Shown: one piece after another, positions 28,239 through 36,985 of the stretch
Layout: every line of letters begins with the position of its first letter
Numbering within the stretch: position 1 is the first letter of the stretch
Assembly (NCBI GenBank): GCA_965248135.1
Contig: CBDFIN010000012.1
Coordinates: forward strand, 434,001-498,000
DNA from: SZUA-100 sp965248135
Lineage (GTDB): Bacteria; Pseudomonadota; Alphaproteobacteria; Rhizobiales; Rhizobiaceae
Direction of reading: 5' to 3'
DNA length: 64,000 nucleotides
Made by a program: the position numbers and the translations under genes
Notes under the pieces: model-generated
Seen by the model: only the letters and a program-made list of their open reading frames with translations
The model's database searches: none
Told to the model about the DNA's origin: nothing

Positions 28239-28676
28239 TGCCGTCCACGTGTCCCTAGAGGAACTGTTATGGCGATGGCTCGCATGATTTTGGATCGCTC
28301 TCCTTGACTATTATCAAGTTGCCCAGACTATTCATCTGCATCGGCTGGGCGGCAAAACGGCGGGCTTGAAGTGGCACGGTTTGACCCAAGCCGGGATCAC
28401 ATAACCATTGGTCTCCAGACCTTGGCGAGATCCCAAAACTCGATACTTAAGTCTATAATAACAATAGGTTACGCAAAATGATTGTGATCTGCATTTCCGT
28501 AGAAATTTCTGGCACGGCTTGTGCATCTTTGTCGGTCAGGAGACGGGACAAGTGCAAGATGTCTCTTTTCGGGACATTTAGCGCGGCGATCGAAAAACAC
28601 CGGCTGAATGTATCAGCCGCATGGAAGCAAGCCGAAACCTTGCTCGGGAACATAAGTTAATTTAACGGGGCAGAAA
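28239..28676. other. Regulatory gap between nap operon and PAS gene
   Basis: This 438-bp gap contains the FNR-type box at 28304-28317 and otherwise AT-rich stretches. A 60-codon forward reading (28478-28660) ending SAAWKQAETLLGNIS has no recognisable family and no clear ribosome site, so I do not call it a gene. Confidence 0.6.
28304..28317 (-). promoter_or_regulatory. FNR/FnrL-type binding site upstream of napF
   Basis: TTGACTATTATCAA is an almost perfect match to the FNR/FixK consensus TTGAT-N4-ATCAA, with one change (C for T). It lies 66 bp before the napF start, a position suited to activation under low oxygen. Confidence 0.7.
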
Positions 28677-29336
28677 ATGAAAACAGAACAAACGCGCGAA
28701 CTGTACCAATATTGGAGCGACCTCACTGCTGTTCATGGCATTCCTGAGCGCCACCAGATTGAGCCTTCACCGATCGCTGGAATTCTTGGCGACACATTTA
28801 TTCTCGAATTGGGTGAGCTCGGTGAAAAAAGATACCGGCTGGCCGGCACGAGATTGTGTGCCGCATTTTGTCAGGAAATGAAGGGCCAGTCATTTTCCAT
28901 GTCATGGGAAAGACAAGACCGCAAAACCATTGCCGGCATCGTCGACGCTGTTTGCGTGGACCATGTTGCAGCAGTGATAGGCAGTACCGCCCGATCCCGT
29001 GGCAATCGCATGATTTCACTGGAAACCCTGTTACTGCCCTTGCTTCACGATGGTGACAACGGACGCCGGTTGCTGGGCTTGACCGCGTCCCCCACCCGGC
29101 CAGTTTGGCTGGGCACTGACCCGATCCTTTCGCTCAGTATGTCGAGTTTGCGAATAATTGATCCGGCCGGAAGAACCGAATCTCTCAACTCTGGATTCAA
29201 TAAAACGGGCCATGGCGAGAAGCCATCGATCACTCCAACTTTCGATAGTCAGACAGGCCGCAGGGTTAAACACCTCACCGTAATGGACGGGGGAAGAACG
29301 GACGATCTCATTGACACTGCCAATCTGACTGGATGA
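28677..29336 (+). CDS. PAS domain protein (PAS_5/PF07310 type)
   Basis: 219 residues. The N-terminal half (about 1-150) reads ELYQYWSDLTAVHGIPERHQ, PSPIAGILGDTFILE, RYRLAGTRLCAAFCQEMKG and ETLLLPLLHDGDNGRRLLG, the alphaproteobacterial PAS_5 pattern. The remaining C-terminal part has no recognisable domain. It has no output domain, so it may act as a sensor partner. PAS_5 proteins often accompany PilZ proteins, and a PilZ gene lies about 400 bp downstream. Confidence 0.8.
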   Translation: MKTEQTRELYQYWSDLTAVHGIPERHQIEPSPIAGILGDTFILELGELGEKRYRLAGTRLCAAFCQEMKGQSFSMSWERQDRKTIAGIVDAVCVDHVAAVIGSTARSRGNRMISLETLLLPLLHDGDNGRRLLGLTASPTRPVWLGTDPILSLSMSSLRIIDPAGRTESLNSGFNKTGHGEKPSITPTFDSQTGRRVKHLTVMDGGRTDDLIDTANLTG

Positions 29337-29738
29337 ATAGCAAATCGTGTCGTTGACGGCCACGGCGATCGCTTGAAAGAGAGATTATCCACGCGGCGCC
29401 CGAATGGAGAGATTTTTGAGGAAAAATCTCGGGAATTTGGGTCAGCCCTGAGCACTGCTCATGTGAGGACGGTGATTGAGGCGCAAAAAGCGCCGCAAAG
29501 AAGCGCCCGCAGCGGAGCGAACTGCGAATTCAAGGCCTTTAGTGACTGGATTACGTCACTTGCAACCCCTGGCGGCAAGCAAAATTACAAATACTGGCAT
29601 AAGAACAACCACAGCATGTTTTTTTGCGACAAAGTGGCCCATAGTTCACCCTTTGTTACGGCTTGTTAACCGGCAGTGCGATAGTGTTACCGGGTAGTAT
29701 TTTGCAAACCTGTTCACTGCTATTGGACCGTTCGATCT
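29337..29738. other. Intergenic region with a 160-bp repeat
   Basis: The first half is repeat copy 1 (29364-29523). The rest (29524-29738) shows no gene I can support and carries the upstream region of the PilZ gene. Confidence 0.5.
29364..29523 (+). repeat. 160-bp direct repeat, copy 1
   Basis: Starts GGCGATCGCTTGAAAGAGAG and ends GCCCGCAGCGGAGCGAACT. It differs from the copy at 30575-30734 at about five positions. The two copies bracket the PilZ gene. A third, partial relative in inverted orientation lies at 32377-32434. Confidence 0.8.
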
Positions 29739-30326
29739 ATGTTGAATGCACAAACTCAAAGCACAACAAACACCAATTATATGGAGCGCCGGTCGTTTCA
29801 AAGAGTTTCTATATCTGTTTTCGGCCGTTTTATGCTTGAGGACAAGAGCGAGTACGCCTGCCAAATCATCAACATGTCTCCTGGCAGTGCCGGGTTTGCG
29901 ACACTCTGCCCAGGCCAGCTTGGCGAACACATAGTAGTCTATGCAGACCATCTTGGACGTCTTGAGGGCACCATAGCCCGTGTATATGATGATGGTTTTG
30001 CTATGACCATTGAGGCGAGTTATCGCAAGAGAGACAAATTTTCAGCAAAACTCACCTGGCTTGCCAATCAAGGCAGCCTTGGATTGCCCGAAGACCGGCG
30101 GCATGAACGGGTTATCCCGCGCGATCCCAACACTGATCTTACATTGGAAGATGGCCGCAAATACCGCTGCGAGTTGATTGACCTTTCGGTATCAGGCGCA
30201 GCCATCAAGTCGGACGTAAGACCCGCAATCGGCTCGATTGTCACATTAGGCGCAACGCGAGGCCGTGTGGTGCGCCACTTTGACGAAGGCATTGCATTGT
30301 CATTTTTCGGGCCGCAAGAAAACTAG
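29739..30326 (+). CDS. Protein with two PilZ domains
   Basis: 195 residues. The first PilZ starts MERRSFQRVSISVFGRFMLE and continues CQIINMSPGSAGFA; the second starts EDRRHERVIPRDPNTDLTLE and continues CELIDLSVSGAAIKS. Both have the RRxxxR and D/NxSxxG elements that bind c-di-GMP, although the first has NMSPGSAG. It could be a c-di-GMP effector together with the PleD cyclase of this genome. The stop codon at 30324-30326 lies inside the 90-bp palindromic repeat, so the C-terminus may have been altered by its insertion. Confidence 0.85.
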   Translation: MLNAQTQSTTNTNYMERRSFQRVSISVFGRFMLEDKSEYACQIINMSPGSAGFATLCPGQLGEHIVVYADHLGRLEGTIARVYDDGFAMTIEASYRKRDKFSAKLTWLANQGSLGLPEDRRHERVIPRDPNTDLTLEDGRKYRCELIDLSVSGAAIKSDVRPAIGSIVTLGATRGRVVRHFDEGIALSFFGPQEN

Positions 30327-30412
30327 TGGTCTGGCCGAAACGCTTGAATCCCTTTTCAGCACGTTCTTTTTCAAGCGTTTTGGCCACAAAGACCACTAGC
30401 AACTTATTGAAT
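30323..30412. repeat. 90-bp palindromic repeat, copy B
   Basis: The reverse complement is identical over 90 bp to 5791-5880. It begins CTAGTGGTCTGGCCGAAACG and supplies the TAG stop of the PilZ gene. Confidence 0.8.
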
Positions 30413-30449
30413 TCTAGTGGTTCTTATGATTCCAACATTTGCCATAAGT

Positions 30450-30574
30450 ACGAGCCGCGCTCGGGCAAGCCGGCGACCATTACGCCGGAACAAACCTGCC
30501 AGATTGTGGCGCTGGCCTGCGAGCCCCCGTCAAAAGATGACGGGCCGCCGATCACCCACTGGTCATTGTCGGCT
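30450..30574 (+). pseudogene. IS630-like transposase N-terminal fragment
   Basis: The forward reading RSGKPATITPEQTCQIVALA, then a segment ending ITHWSLSA, resembles the helix-turn-helix part of IS630 transposases (GRPxTFTPEQVCQIVALAC). It has no start and passes into the 160-bp repeat at 30575. Confidence 0.5.
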
Positions 30575-30734
30575 GGCGATCGTTTGAAAGAGAGATTATC
30601 CACGCGGCGCCCGAATGGAGGGATTTTTGAAGAAAAATCTCGGGAATTTGGGTCAGCCCTGAGCACTGCTCATGTGAGGACGGTGATTGAGGCGCAAAAA
30701 GCGCCGCAAAGAAGCGCCCGCAGCGGAGCAAACT
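30575..30734 (+). repeat. 160-bp direct repeat, copy 2
   Basis: Second copy of the repeat at 29364-29523, with about five mismatches. Immediately beyond its right end the RTX-like remnant begins on the reverse strand, so the repeat probably belongs to a mobile remnant inserted here. Confidence 0.8.
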
Positions 30735-31161
30735 AACAAAATACGTGCAAATCGCTTTCAAGCGATTGCCGTGATCGCCAAGGCCTGCAGCAAAGAAGTC
30801 GTTGCCCGGGCCACCGACGATAATGTCACTGCCCTGATGGCCGATCAGATCGTCATTGCCATCGCCACCGCATAGATTATCATCGCCCTTGCCGCCATGA
30901 AGTATATCATCGCCGGCATCGCCGAACAGATAATCGTTACCATCGCCAGCAGCTAAATAATCGTTACCGTTTTCACCGTGCAGGGAATCGTTTCCGGATG
31001 GCTGACACTCATCCTCGGTATCACTGCCGCTACCGAACAGACTGTCATCTCCATCGCCACCGAAAATCTGTGTACCGGACCGGACCGGAAAAAGTGGAGA
31101 CGTCTTTTTCTTTTTATGCGGCGATCCTTTCAAATTTGACAGGACTTGTAAATCCCAGAGC
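30735..31161 (-). pseudogene. RTX (haemolysin-type calcium-binding repeat) protein remnant
   Basis: The reverse strand carries nonapeptide repeats GGDGDDSLFG, GNDSLHGENGNDYLAAGDG, GNDYLFGDAGDDILHGGKG and GDDNLCGGDGNDDLIGHQG, the GGxGxDxUx pattern that folds into a calcium-bound beta-roll in type I-secreted proteins. The reading lacks a start and a secretion signal. It is bounded by the 160-bp repeat on one side and an ISAs1 element on the other, so the gene is broken. Confidence 0.8.
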
Positions 31162-31171
31162 TGAATGTCGC

Positions 31172-32364
31172 CAGGGCAATCGCATTTCAAAAGTTGTTTA
31201 GGAGTGAAAGCAGGAAATCATCATTCCAGCCAGCGCGTTTGAATTTTACGCGGTTTGATCCCTTGTCCTGATTTGCCTTTATGATGTTTAGTGCGATACG
31301 TCTGAGGGCTGCAAAATTGATCGGTGCGTTGTCTTTGCGAGCGCGATGGAGATCATCATTCATAATGACATCAAGCGACCAGTGAAGGCTGTTTTCAATT
31401 TGCCAATGCCCCCGAATAATGGTTGCAGCTTCCTGCGCTTGTGGGGGTTTTGACATGAGATAAACGCGTTCGTAGCGGCTTGATTTTCCGTTCATTTCAC
31501 GTGTTGAAGTGACATGGACGAAGGTCTTGAGGCTTGGCCATTTGTGTGTGTCGTCAAGATATTGCGTAGTGCTGTAGACATGGTAACATCGCTCTTCAAT
31601 GCGGCCATGGTTGGCGTCAGTTGAGATATATTCGTCAATATAATCAGTCTCTTGATCATCAATGAAGGCCCGCACATCCGCCTGCATATCGCCCTGATTG
31701 CCCTTCAGTTGCACACAGTAATCGCCGCCTTCACGCACGATCAACTCACAGGTCTCGCGTTGGCAATGCAGCGCGTCAGCAGTGATCGTCATGCCCTTGA
31801 TGTCGAGCATTTTGATCAACTCACGTAGGGCCAAAATCTCGCCACCACCCTTGGCACTTTCGATAATACCGAGGCTCAAACGAGCCCCATGCGCAAAGGC
31901 GGTCACCACGTTCAGGCCGGATTGATTGGCGGCCCTGTCAAAGGTGCGACGCATCTCTTTGCCGTCAATGGCGATGGCGGGTTGGGCATCGCGTGCCTGG
32001 GCAAAATCAGCACGGAACTTCTCAAACAGGCGTTGAAAGCTTGCGGGCTTAAGCAACCGAAACAGCCGTGAAAACGTGTCGTGACACGGCGTGCCATTCG
32101 GCAATTCGAGAAAATCGCGCAGAAATTCTTCCTTCGCATGGCCAAAATCGGCCATATCCACCGCAGTTTCGCCGCCACACAAGGCACATAAAAGGCTGAT
32201 TGTCATGATGTCACAAAACTTGTGACGGCAGGCATTGCCCGTGCGTGGATCGTCTATATCATTGAAATAGCTTATGATTGTTGACATCTTGAGGCTCCAT
32301 ATCGTGATGGAACCTCAAGAATCTATTCAGGCATATTTGTCAAACCCCAAATGCGATTCCCCTG
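31172..32364 (-). mobile_element. ISAs1-family insertion sequence with 10-bp target duplication
   Basis: The ends are CAGGGCAATCGCATTT at 31172 and AAATGCGATTCCCCTG at 32364 (inverted, one mismatch). The element is flanked by TGAATGTCGC at 31162-31171 and 32365-32374. Length 1193 bp; the transposase is intact. It landed within a region related to the RTX remnant. Confidence 0.92.
31187..32287 (-). CDS. ISAs1-family transposase
   Basis: 366 residues of the DDE_Tnp_1-associated family. Marks are DPRTGNACRHKFCDIMTISL, AIAIDGKEMRRTFDRAANQS (first Asp), MTITADALHCQRETCELIV (second Asp), QLKGNQGDMQADVRAFI and HWQIENSLHWSLDVIMNDD (the final Glu and YREMP-like region). It is intact and full length. 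Confidence 0.93.
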   Translation of the reverse strand: MSTIISYFNDIDDPRTGNACRHKFCDIMTISLLCALCGGETAVDMADFGHAKEEFLRDFLELPNGTPCHDTFSRLFRLLKPASFQRLFEKFRADFAQARDAQPAIAIDGKEMRRTFDRAANQSGLNVVTAFAHGARLSLGIIESAKGGGEILALRELIKMLDIKGMTITADALHCQRETCELIVREGGDYCVQLKGNQGDMQADVRAFIDDQETDYIDEYISTDANHGRIEERCYHVYSTTQYLDDTHKWPSLKTFVHVTSTREMNGKSSRYERVYLMSKPPQAQEAATIIRGHWQIENSLHWSLDVIMNDDLHRARKDNAPINFAALRRIALNIIKANQDKGSNRVKFKRAGWNDDFLLSLLNNF

Positions 32365-32429
32365 TGAATGTCGCACGGCGATCGCTTGAAAGCGATTTGC
32401 ACGTATTTTGTTAGTTTGCTCCGCTGCGG

Positions 32430-33427
32430 GCGGTTCTTCGCGCCGGGCTTGAGACCGCCGCATGGATCACGGTAGACGATACCGGCGCCCGCCATCGGGC
32501 CCGCAATGGCTATTGCACCCATATCGGCAGCGATCATTTCGCCTGGTTTGCCACCACACAACGAAAGAGCAGGCTGAATTTTCTGGAACTGCTGCGCGCT
32601 GGTGATGAGGGCTACAAGATCAATGACGCGGCGTTCGATTACATGCGCGATCATGGCCTTCCTCCCATGCTCGTCAAGCTGTTGGCCCGACACGAAACCA
32701 GCTTCTTTGTTGGCTTTGAGGCCTGGATGGCACATCTTGAAACCTTGCGGTTCACCGGGCTTAAAGTCCGCCCCGATCCGGTGCGCATCGCCAGCGAGGG
32801 GGCCTTGTGGGGCCGGATCGTGGCAATGGGCCTGCTGGAGGGCACAATCATCGTCTCTGACGGCGCCGGTCAGTTCCGGGTTGGCGATCACGCCCTATGC
32901 TGGGTCCATAGCGAACGGCTGGTTTACAAGCTGGACACATTCTGCGAGCACCAGCGCCGGGCCAAAGAGCGCATCCGGCACCGCATCTGGTGGCTTTACG
33001 CCGATATCAAGGACTATTGCCACGATCCAACACCTGAGCACAAATACCAGTTGCGGCGGCGCTTCGACAGCATCTTCACAACAAAAACCGGCTTTGTCAC
33101 CCTCGACCGCCTGCTGAAAAGGCATCACCGGCGCAAAGAGGAGTTTCTGGCGGCGCTGGAGCGCCCGGTATCCCGCTGCACACCAACGGCTCGGAAAACG
33201 ATATCCGCTGCCAAGCGACAAGGCGAAAAATCTCCGGCGGCACCCGCTCCGACTTGGGCCGCGATTGCCGCGACAGCTTTCTCTCGCTGATGAAAACATG
33301 CGACAAGCTGGGAGTAAACTTCTGGGATTATCTCGGTGCTCGCCTGTCGCACCCCGGCGCTCCCGGACATCATCCGCCAGAACGCCACAGCCTGATTGCC
33401 CGGCCTTTTGCCGATGTTACACTTTAG
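32430..33427 (+). pseudogene. IS66-like transposase, 5'-truncated and frameshifted
   Basis: The forward reading is open without a start from WITVDDTGARHRARNGYCTH, DHFAWFATTQRKSRLNFLEL, ALCWVHSERLVYKLDTF to AALERPVS. A frameshift near 33170 follows; the next frame gives LHTNGSENDIRCQATRRKIS and RDSFLSLMKTCDKLGVNFWD up to a stop at 33427. The left end joins an inverted partial copy of the 160-bp repeat. Inactive remnant. Confidence 0.75.
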
Positions 33428-33463
33428 CCAGGGAAAAAATGGAATGGTGGGCCTCGACGGAGA

Positions 33464-33508
33464 CAGTTCGAACCAATTATCTGATGTTTTTGATGAGTTG
33501 TCGAACTG
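33464..33508. repeat. Inverted repeat upstream of the mobilisation genes
   Basis: CAGTTCGA and TCGAACTG (8 bp, perfect) flank 29 bases, about 160 bp before the MobC-like gene. An oriT would be expected near here, and a hairpin next to a nick site is usual, but no nick-site consensus can be read, so this is only a candidate. Confidence 0.3.
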
Positions 33509-33671
33509 GAATCGTATCTTGAAGGACACCAGTTTAAGTGATCCGAAACCATCTCCCTGATGGGGTGACGGCCTGCCATTTTCCTATTTTTCTGTAATTT
33601 CATTTTCCATGCAATGCACTGGTGGCCAATTGGGCTGCGCGGTGTTTGCAGGCATTCTCAATCAAATCATC

Positions 33672-34073
33672 ATGACATCAAACAACAATAACAAATCATC
33701 GCGTTTGACGGTGCCGGTATCGGTGCGGCTGACCTGTGAAGAACGCGATCAGTTGCGCCGTGCCGCTGGCCGCCTGTCGATCAGCGAATATATTCGCACG
33801 CGCCTGTTTTGCGATGTTGTGCAAACTTCAATTGAAGGTGGCCGCCTTTCCCCGCAGGAGCGGCAACGCTTACTTGCGCAGATACTTATAGGCCTCGGCC
33901 AATCCGGCCTTGCAAGCAATCTGGCGGAATTGGCTGATGCTGCTCATTTAGGTCTGTTGGATTTGCCGCCGGAAGTTCATTCTCTGCTGGCTGAATTGCT
34001 TGGCGAAGTGCGCGGCTTACGTCAAGATTTGCTGAAAGCGCTCGGCCTTCGTGGGCGAAAGGATGATCGCTGA
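33672..34073 (+). CDS. MobC-like relaxosome protein
   Basis: 133 residues from MTSNNNNKSSRLTVPVSVRL. The N-terminal ribbon-helix-helix pattern (TVPVSVRLTCEERDQLRRAA) followed by SISEYIRTRLFCDV and the C-terminal helical segment typical of MobC proteins point to an oriT-binding accessory protein that helps the relaxase. The stop overlaps the start of the relaxase gene by one base (TGATG), so they are co-translated. Confidence 0.7.
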   Translation: MTSNNNNKSSRLTVPVSVRLTCEERDQLRRAAGRLSISEYIRTRLFCDVVQTSIEGGRLSPQERQRLLAQILIGLGQSGLASNLAELADAAHLGLLDLPPEVHSLLAELLGEVRGLRQDLLKALGLRGRKDDR

Positions 34074-36985
34074 TGATCCTGAAGGGTTCCCAACGCGGCG
34101 GCGCATCCAGTTTAGCGGCACATTTGCTCAATGCCAAAGACAATGAACATATTGAAGTTGCCGCTATCAATGGTTTCATTGCTGATACGGTAGAGGGCGC
34201 ATTTCAGGAAGTGCATGCGGCAAGCCTAGCGACTTCCTGCAAACAGTTTTTGTTTTCCCTGTCCCTTTCGCCGCCGGAGGAAGCGGTTGTTTCCAATCAG
34301 GACTTTTGCGATGCCATTGATCAGGCAATAAACTGCCTCGGTCTGGCCGGACAGCCAAGTGTGGTGATTTATCATGAGAAGAACGGCAGGCGGCATGCAC
34401 ATCTGGTTGTCAGCCGCATTGATGGTGAGAAGCTGAAATCGATCAATTTACCATTTTACAAAGAACGGTTGTGCGAACTCTCGCGGGAATTGTATCTCGC
34501 CCATAATTGGCAATTGCCGAAGGGTCATTTAGATCGGGTGTTGGGCGATCCGCTTAGTTATTCGCTTGAAGAGCATCAGGTCGCCAAGCGTGTCAAACGC
34601 GATCCCAAAGAACTGAAATGGCTGCTGAGGGATTGTTGGGAAAAATCCGACAGCAAGGCAGGTTTCATGGCTGCCTTGAACGAAGCCGGTTTTCAGCTCT
34701 GCCGTGGTGATCAGCGTGCCTTTGTTGCAGTCGACAGTGAAGGCAACGTCTATTCACTCAGCCGCTGGCTTGGGGTGAAGACAAAGCAGATTATGCTTCG
34801 CCTTGGCAATCCTGATGAATTGCCAGTGATTGAAGAAACCGTTTCGGCATTTCAACAAAATCCGGCTTACCCAGACATTGAAAGCGTATCTGCTAAACCT
34901 GATCCCAGAATTATTGATCTCGACAAACGGATTGACGCCCTTGGGGAGAAAAAGGCCGATCTGATTGGAGCACACCGGTCTGAACGAAAAGTGCTTATCC
35001 AATCCCATAAAGATCAGCGTGTTTGGCAAATCAGGGAATTCAAACAATCGCGATCTTCGCTGGGTGAATTCTGGAGTTGGGTTACCGGCAAGCGGCAAGC
35101 CGTCATTGCTGAGCGGCAGGCTGTTTTCGATACCCTGAAAGAAAAACAGGAACTGGAAGCTCTCAAGCTTTCCAACAGCCAACGCATCGCCATGCGCCGG
35201 TTGCGTGCTGAAATCGCTGAATTCACCAAACAACGAGATGCGCTTGCACCTCGCCAAAAACCGGCTCATGTATCTCAGCCTGTATTGCAGAGCGCTGATC
35301 CCACCGCCGATCCCAATGCTTTATTCCATACACAGCAGATCAGAAAACAACCTGATCATGTTTTGCGAATCATCACTGACAGGAAGGCCAACTTCAGCCG
35401 TGGCGATATCATACGCACATTGGCAAGGTATCTCGACGATCCTTTGGAATTGCGAGAACTTTTGGAGCAGGTGTTGCAATCGCCTGAACTACTCAAAGTC
35501 GAAGGCGGCAGTAAGACCAATCCGCGTTTCACCACACACACATTTCACAAACTGCAAACAAAGCTGTTCTCATTGTCAGGTAAAATGGCCAATCGAAAAG
35601 CCTATGGGGTGCAGCCAAAACATATGGCTGCTGCCATCAACAGGCAAAACGTAGCTCTGCAAAAGTCAACCGGTGCTCGTCTGAGCAATGAACAATGCGC
35701 CGCCATAGAACATGTTTTGAACCGCAGGCAATTTAGTGCCCTTGTCGGTTTGGCTGGTGCGGGCAAAAGTACGCTTTTATCTGCTGCCAATGAGGCCTGG
35801 ACGGCACAGGGCTATCGTGTTGTTGGTGCCGCTCTTTCCGGCAAGGCTGCTGATGGGCTGCAATCTGCTTCCAATATTCCAAGCCGCACATTGTCTTCAT
35901 GGGAGATGAGCTGGAAACACGGTTACCATCATCTGCAGGCCGGTGATGTTTTAGTGATTGATGAAGCGGGAATGGTTGGTTCGGCACAGCTTTCCCGATT
36001 TGTCAAAGAAGCGCATATACGAAAAGCCAAACTCGTACTGGTCGGCGATCCCGATCAATTGCAACCGATTAATGCCGGAACGCCATTCCGGGAAATCGCC
36101 AACAAAACCGGTTTTGCTGAACTCTCGCAAATCCACCGCCAGAAAGATAATTGGCAAAAGCGTGCATCACTTGATCTGGCGCGGGGCCGCATTGAGGAAG
36201 CCATCAAAGCCTATGATGATCATGGGGCCATTGAATTTGCCCAAACCACCGACGATGCAATCGCTGCCTTGGCGGAAGATTACATGGTGGATTATGAACT
36301 CAATGGCGAAAGTAAATCACGCATTGCCCTGGCCCATCGCCGCAAGGATGTTCATGCTATCAATGAAGTCATCCGTGCCGCCCGCAAATCAGCAGGAGAG
36401 CTGGCGGATGAAATCATCTACCAGACGGACACAGGTCCCCGCGCATTTGCAACCGGGGATCGTTTGTTGTTCACCCGCAATGATCACCAATTGGGTGTTC
36501 GAAACGGTATGCTTGGCACTATTGATACGACACACAAAGGCGAATTGGTGGTTCGGATCGATTATTCAAACGCTCAAAAATCTACCCGCAATATCACCAT
36601 CAATCCAAACCGCTACAATAGTTTCGACCATGGCTATGCCACAACCATCCATAAATCCCAGGGCGCAACGCTCGACAATGCCTATATCCTGGCATCACGC
36701 ACTTTGGACCGGAATCTCACTTATGTGGCGATGACAAGGCACAGACATAATGCAAGATTATATGCAGCAAGAGAGGAATTTACCAATTTTGACAATCTGG
36801 CCCGAGGCCTTGCTCGCAACTCTCATAATCCGGTAAATATCATTGCGACAGCCAATCAAATACCACAACAAAATCCATTGACAGACAGCCACGATCAATT
36901 GCCCAAACGCTGGCGCAATACTCTCAATCAATCATCGCCCCAGACCCGCTACGAAGCATCCCCTGAACTGGAACTGGAATTATGA
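34073..36985 (+). CDS. Relaxase with fused RecD-type helicase
   Basis: 970 residues. The N-terminal domain (about 1-240) is a mobilisation nuclease with the metal-binding stretch YHEKNGRRHAHLVVSRID (His101, His108, His110). After a charged linker (about 300-420) comes a superfamily-1 helicase: Walker A GLAGAGKST near 560, Walker B VLVIDEAGMV near 626 and the C-terminal YATTIHKSQGATLDNAYI. It would nick one strand at oriT, stay attached and unwind the plasmid during transfer. The last 37 bp overlap, tail to tail, the STAND-ankyrin gene on the other strand. I did not fix the catalytic Tyr. Confidence 0.88.
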   Translation: MILKGSQRGGASSLAAHLLNAKDNEHIEVAAINGFIADTVEGAFQEVHAASLATSCKQFLFSLSLSPPEEAVVSNQDFCDAIDQAINCLGLAGQPSVVIYHEKNGRRHAHLVVSRIDGEKLKSINLPFYKERLCELSRELYLAHNWQLPKGHLDRVLGDPLSYSLEEHQVAKRVKRDPKELKWLLRDCWEKSDSKAGFMAALNEAGFQLCRGDQRAFVAVDSEGNVYSLSRWLGVKTKQIMLRLGNPDELPVIEETVSAFQQNPAYPDIESVSAKPDPRIIDLDKRIDALGEKKADLIGAHRSERKVLIQSHKDQRVWQIREFKQSRSSLGEFWSWVTGKRQAVIAERQAVFDTLKEKQELEALKLSNSQRIAMRRLRAEIAEFTKQRDALAPRQKPAHVSQPVLQSADPTADPNALFHTQQIRKQPDHVLRIITDRKANFSRGDIIRTLARYLDDPLELRELLEQVLQSPELLKVEGGSKTNPRFTTHTFHKLQTKLFSLSGKMANRKAYGVQPKHMAAAINRQNVALQKSTGARLSNEQCAAIEHVLNRRQFSALVGLAGAGKSTLLSAANEAWTAQGYRVVGAALSGKAADGLQSASNIPSRTLSSWEMSWKHGYHHLQAGDVLVIDEAGMVGSAQLSRFVKEAHIRKAKLVLVGDPDQLQPINAGTPFREIANKTGFAELSQIHRQKDNWQKRASLDLARGRIEEAIKAYDDHGAIEFAQTTDDAIAALAEDYMVDYELNGESKSRIALAHRRKDVHAINEVIRAARKSAGELADEIIYQTDTGPRAFATGDRLLFTRNDHQLGVRNGMLGTIDTTHKGELVVRIDYSNAQKSTRNITINPNRYNSFDHGYATTIHKSQGATLDNAYILASRTLDRNLTYVAMTRHRHNARLYAAREEFTNFDNLARGLARNSHNPVNIIATANQIPQQNPLTDSHDQLPKRWRNTLNQSSPQTRYEASPELELEL

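Noticed and set aside
28478..28660. 60-codon forward reading before the PAS gene
   Set aside because: No family, no good ribosome site and a Cys/Ile-rich N-terminal part; not distinguishable from chance.
33428..33671. oriT of the mobilisation region
   Set aside because: The location is suitable and an 8-bp inverted repeat is present, but no nick-site consensus can be read, so only the repeat is listed as a weak candidate.
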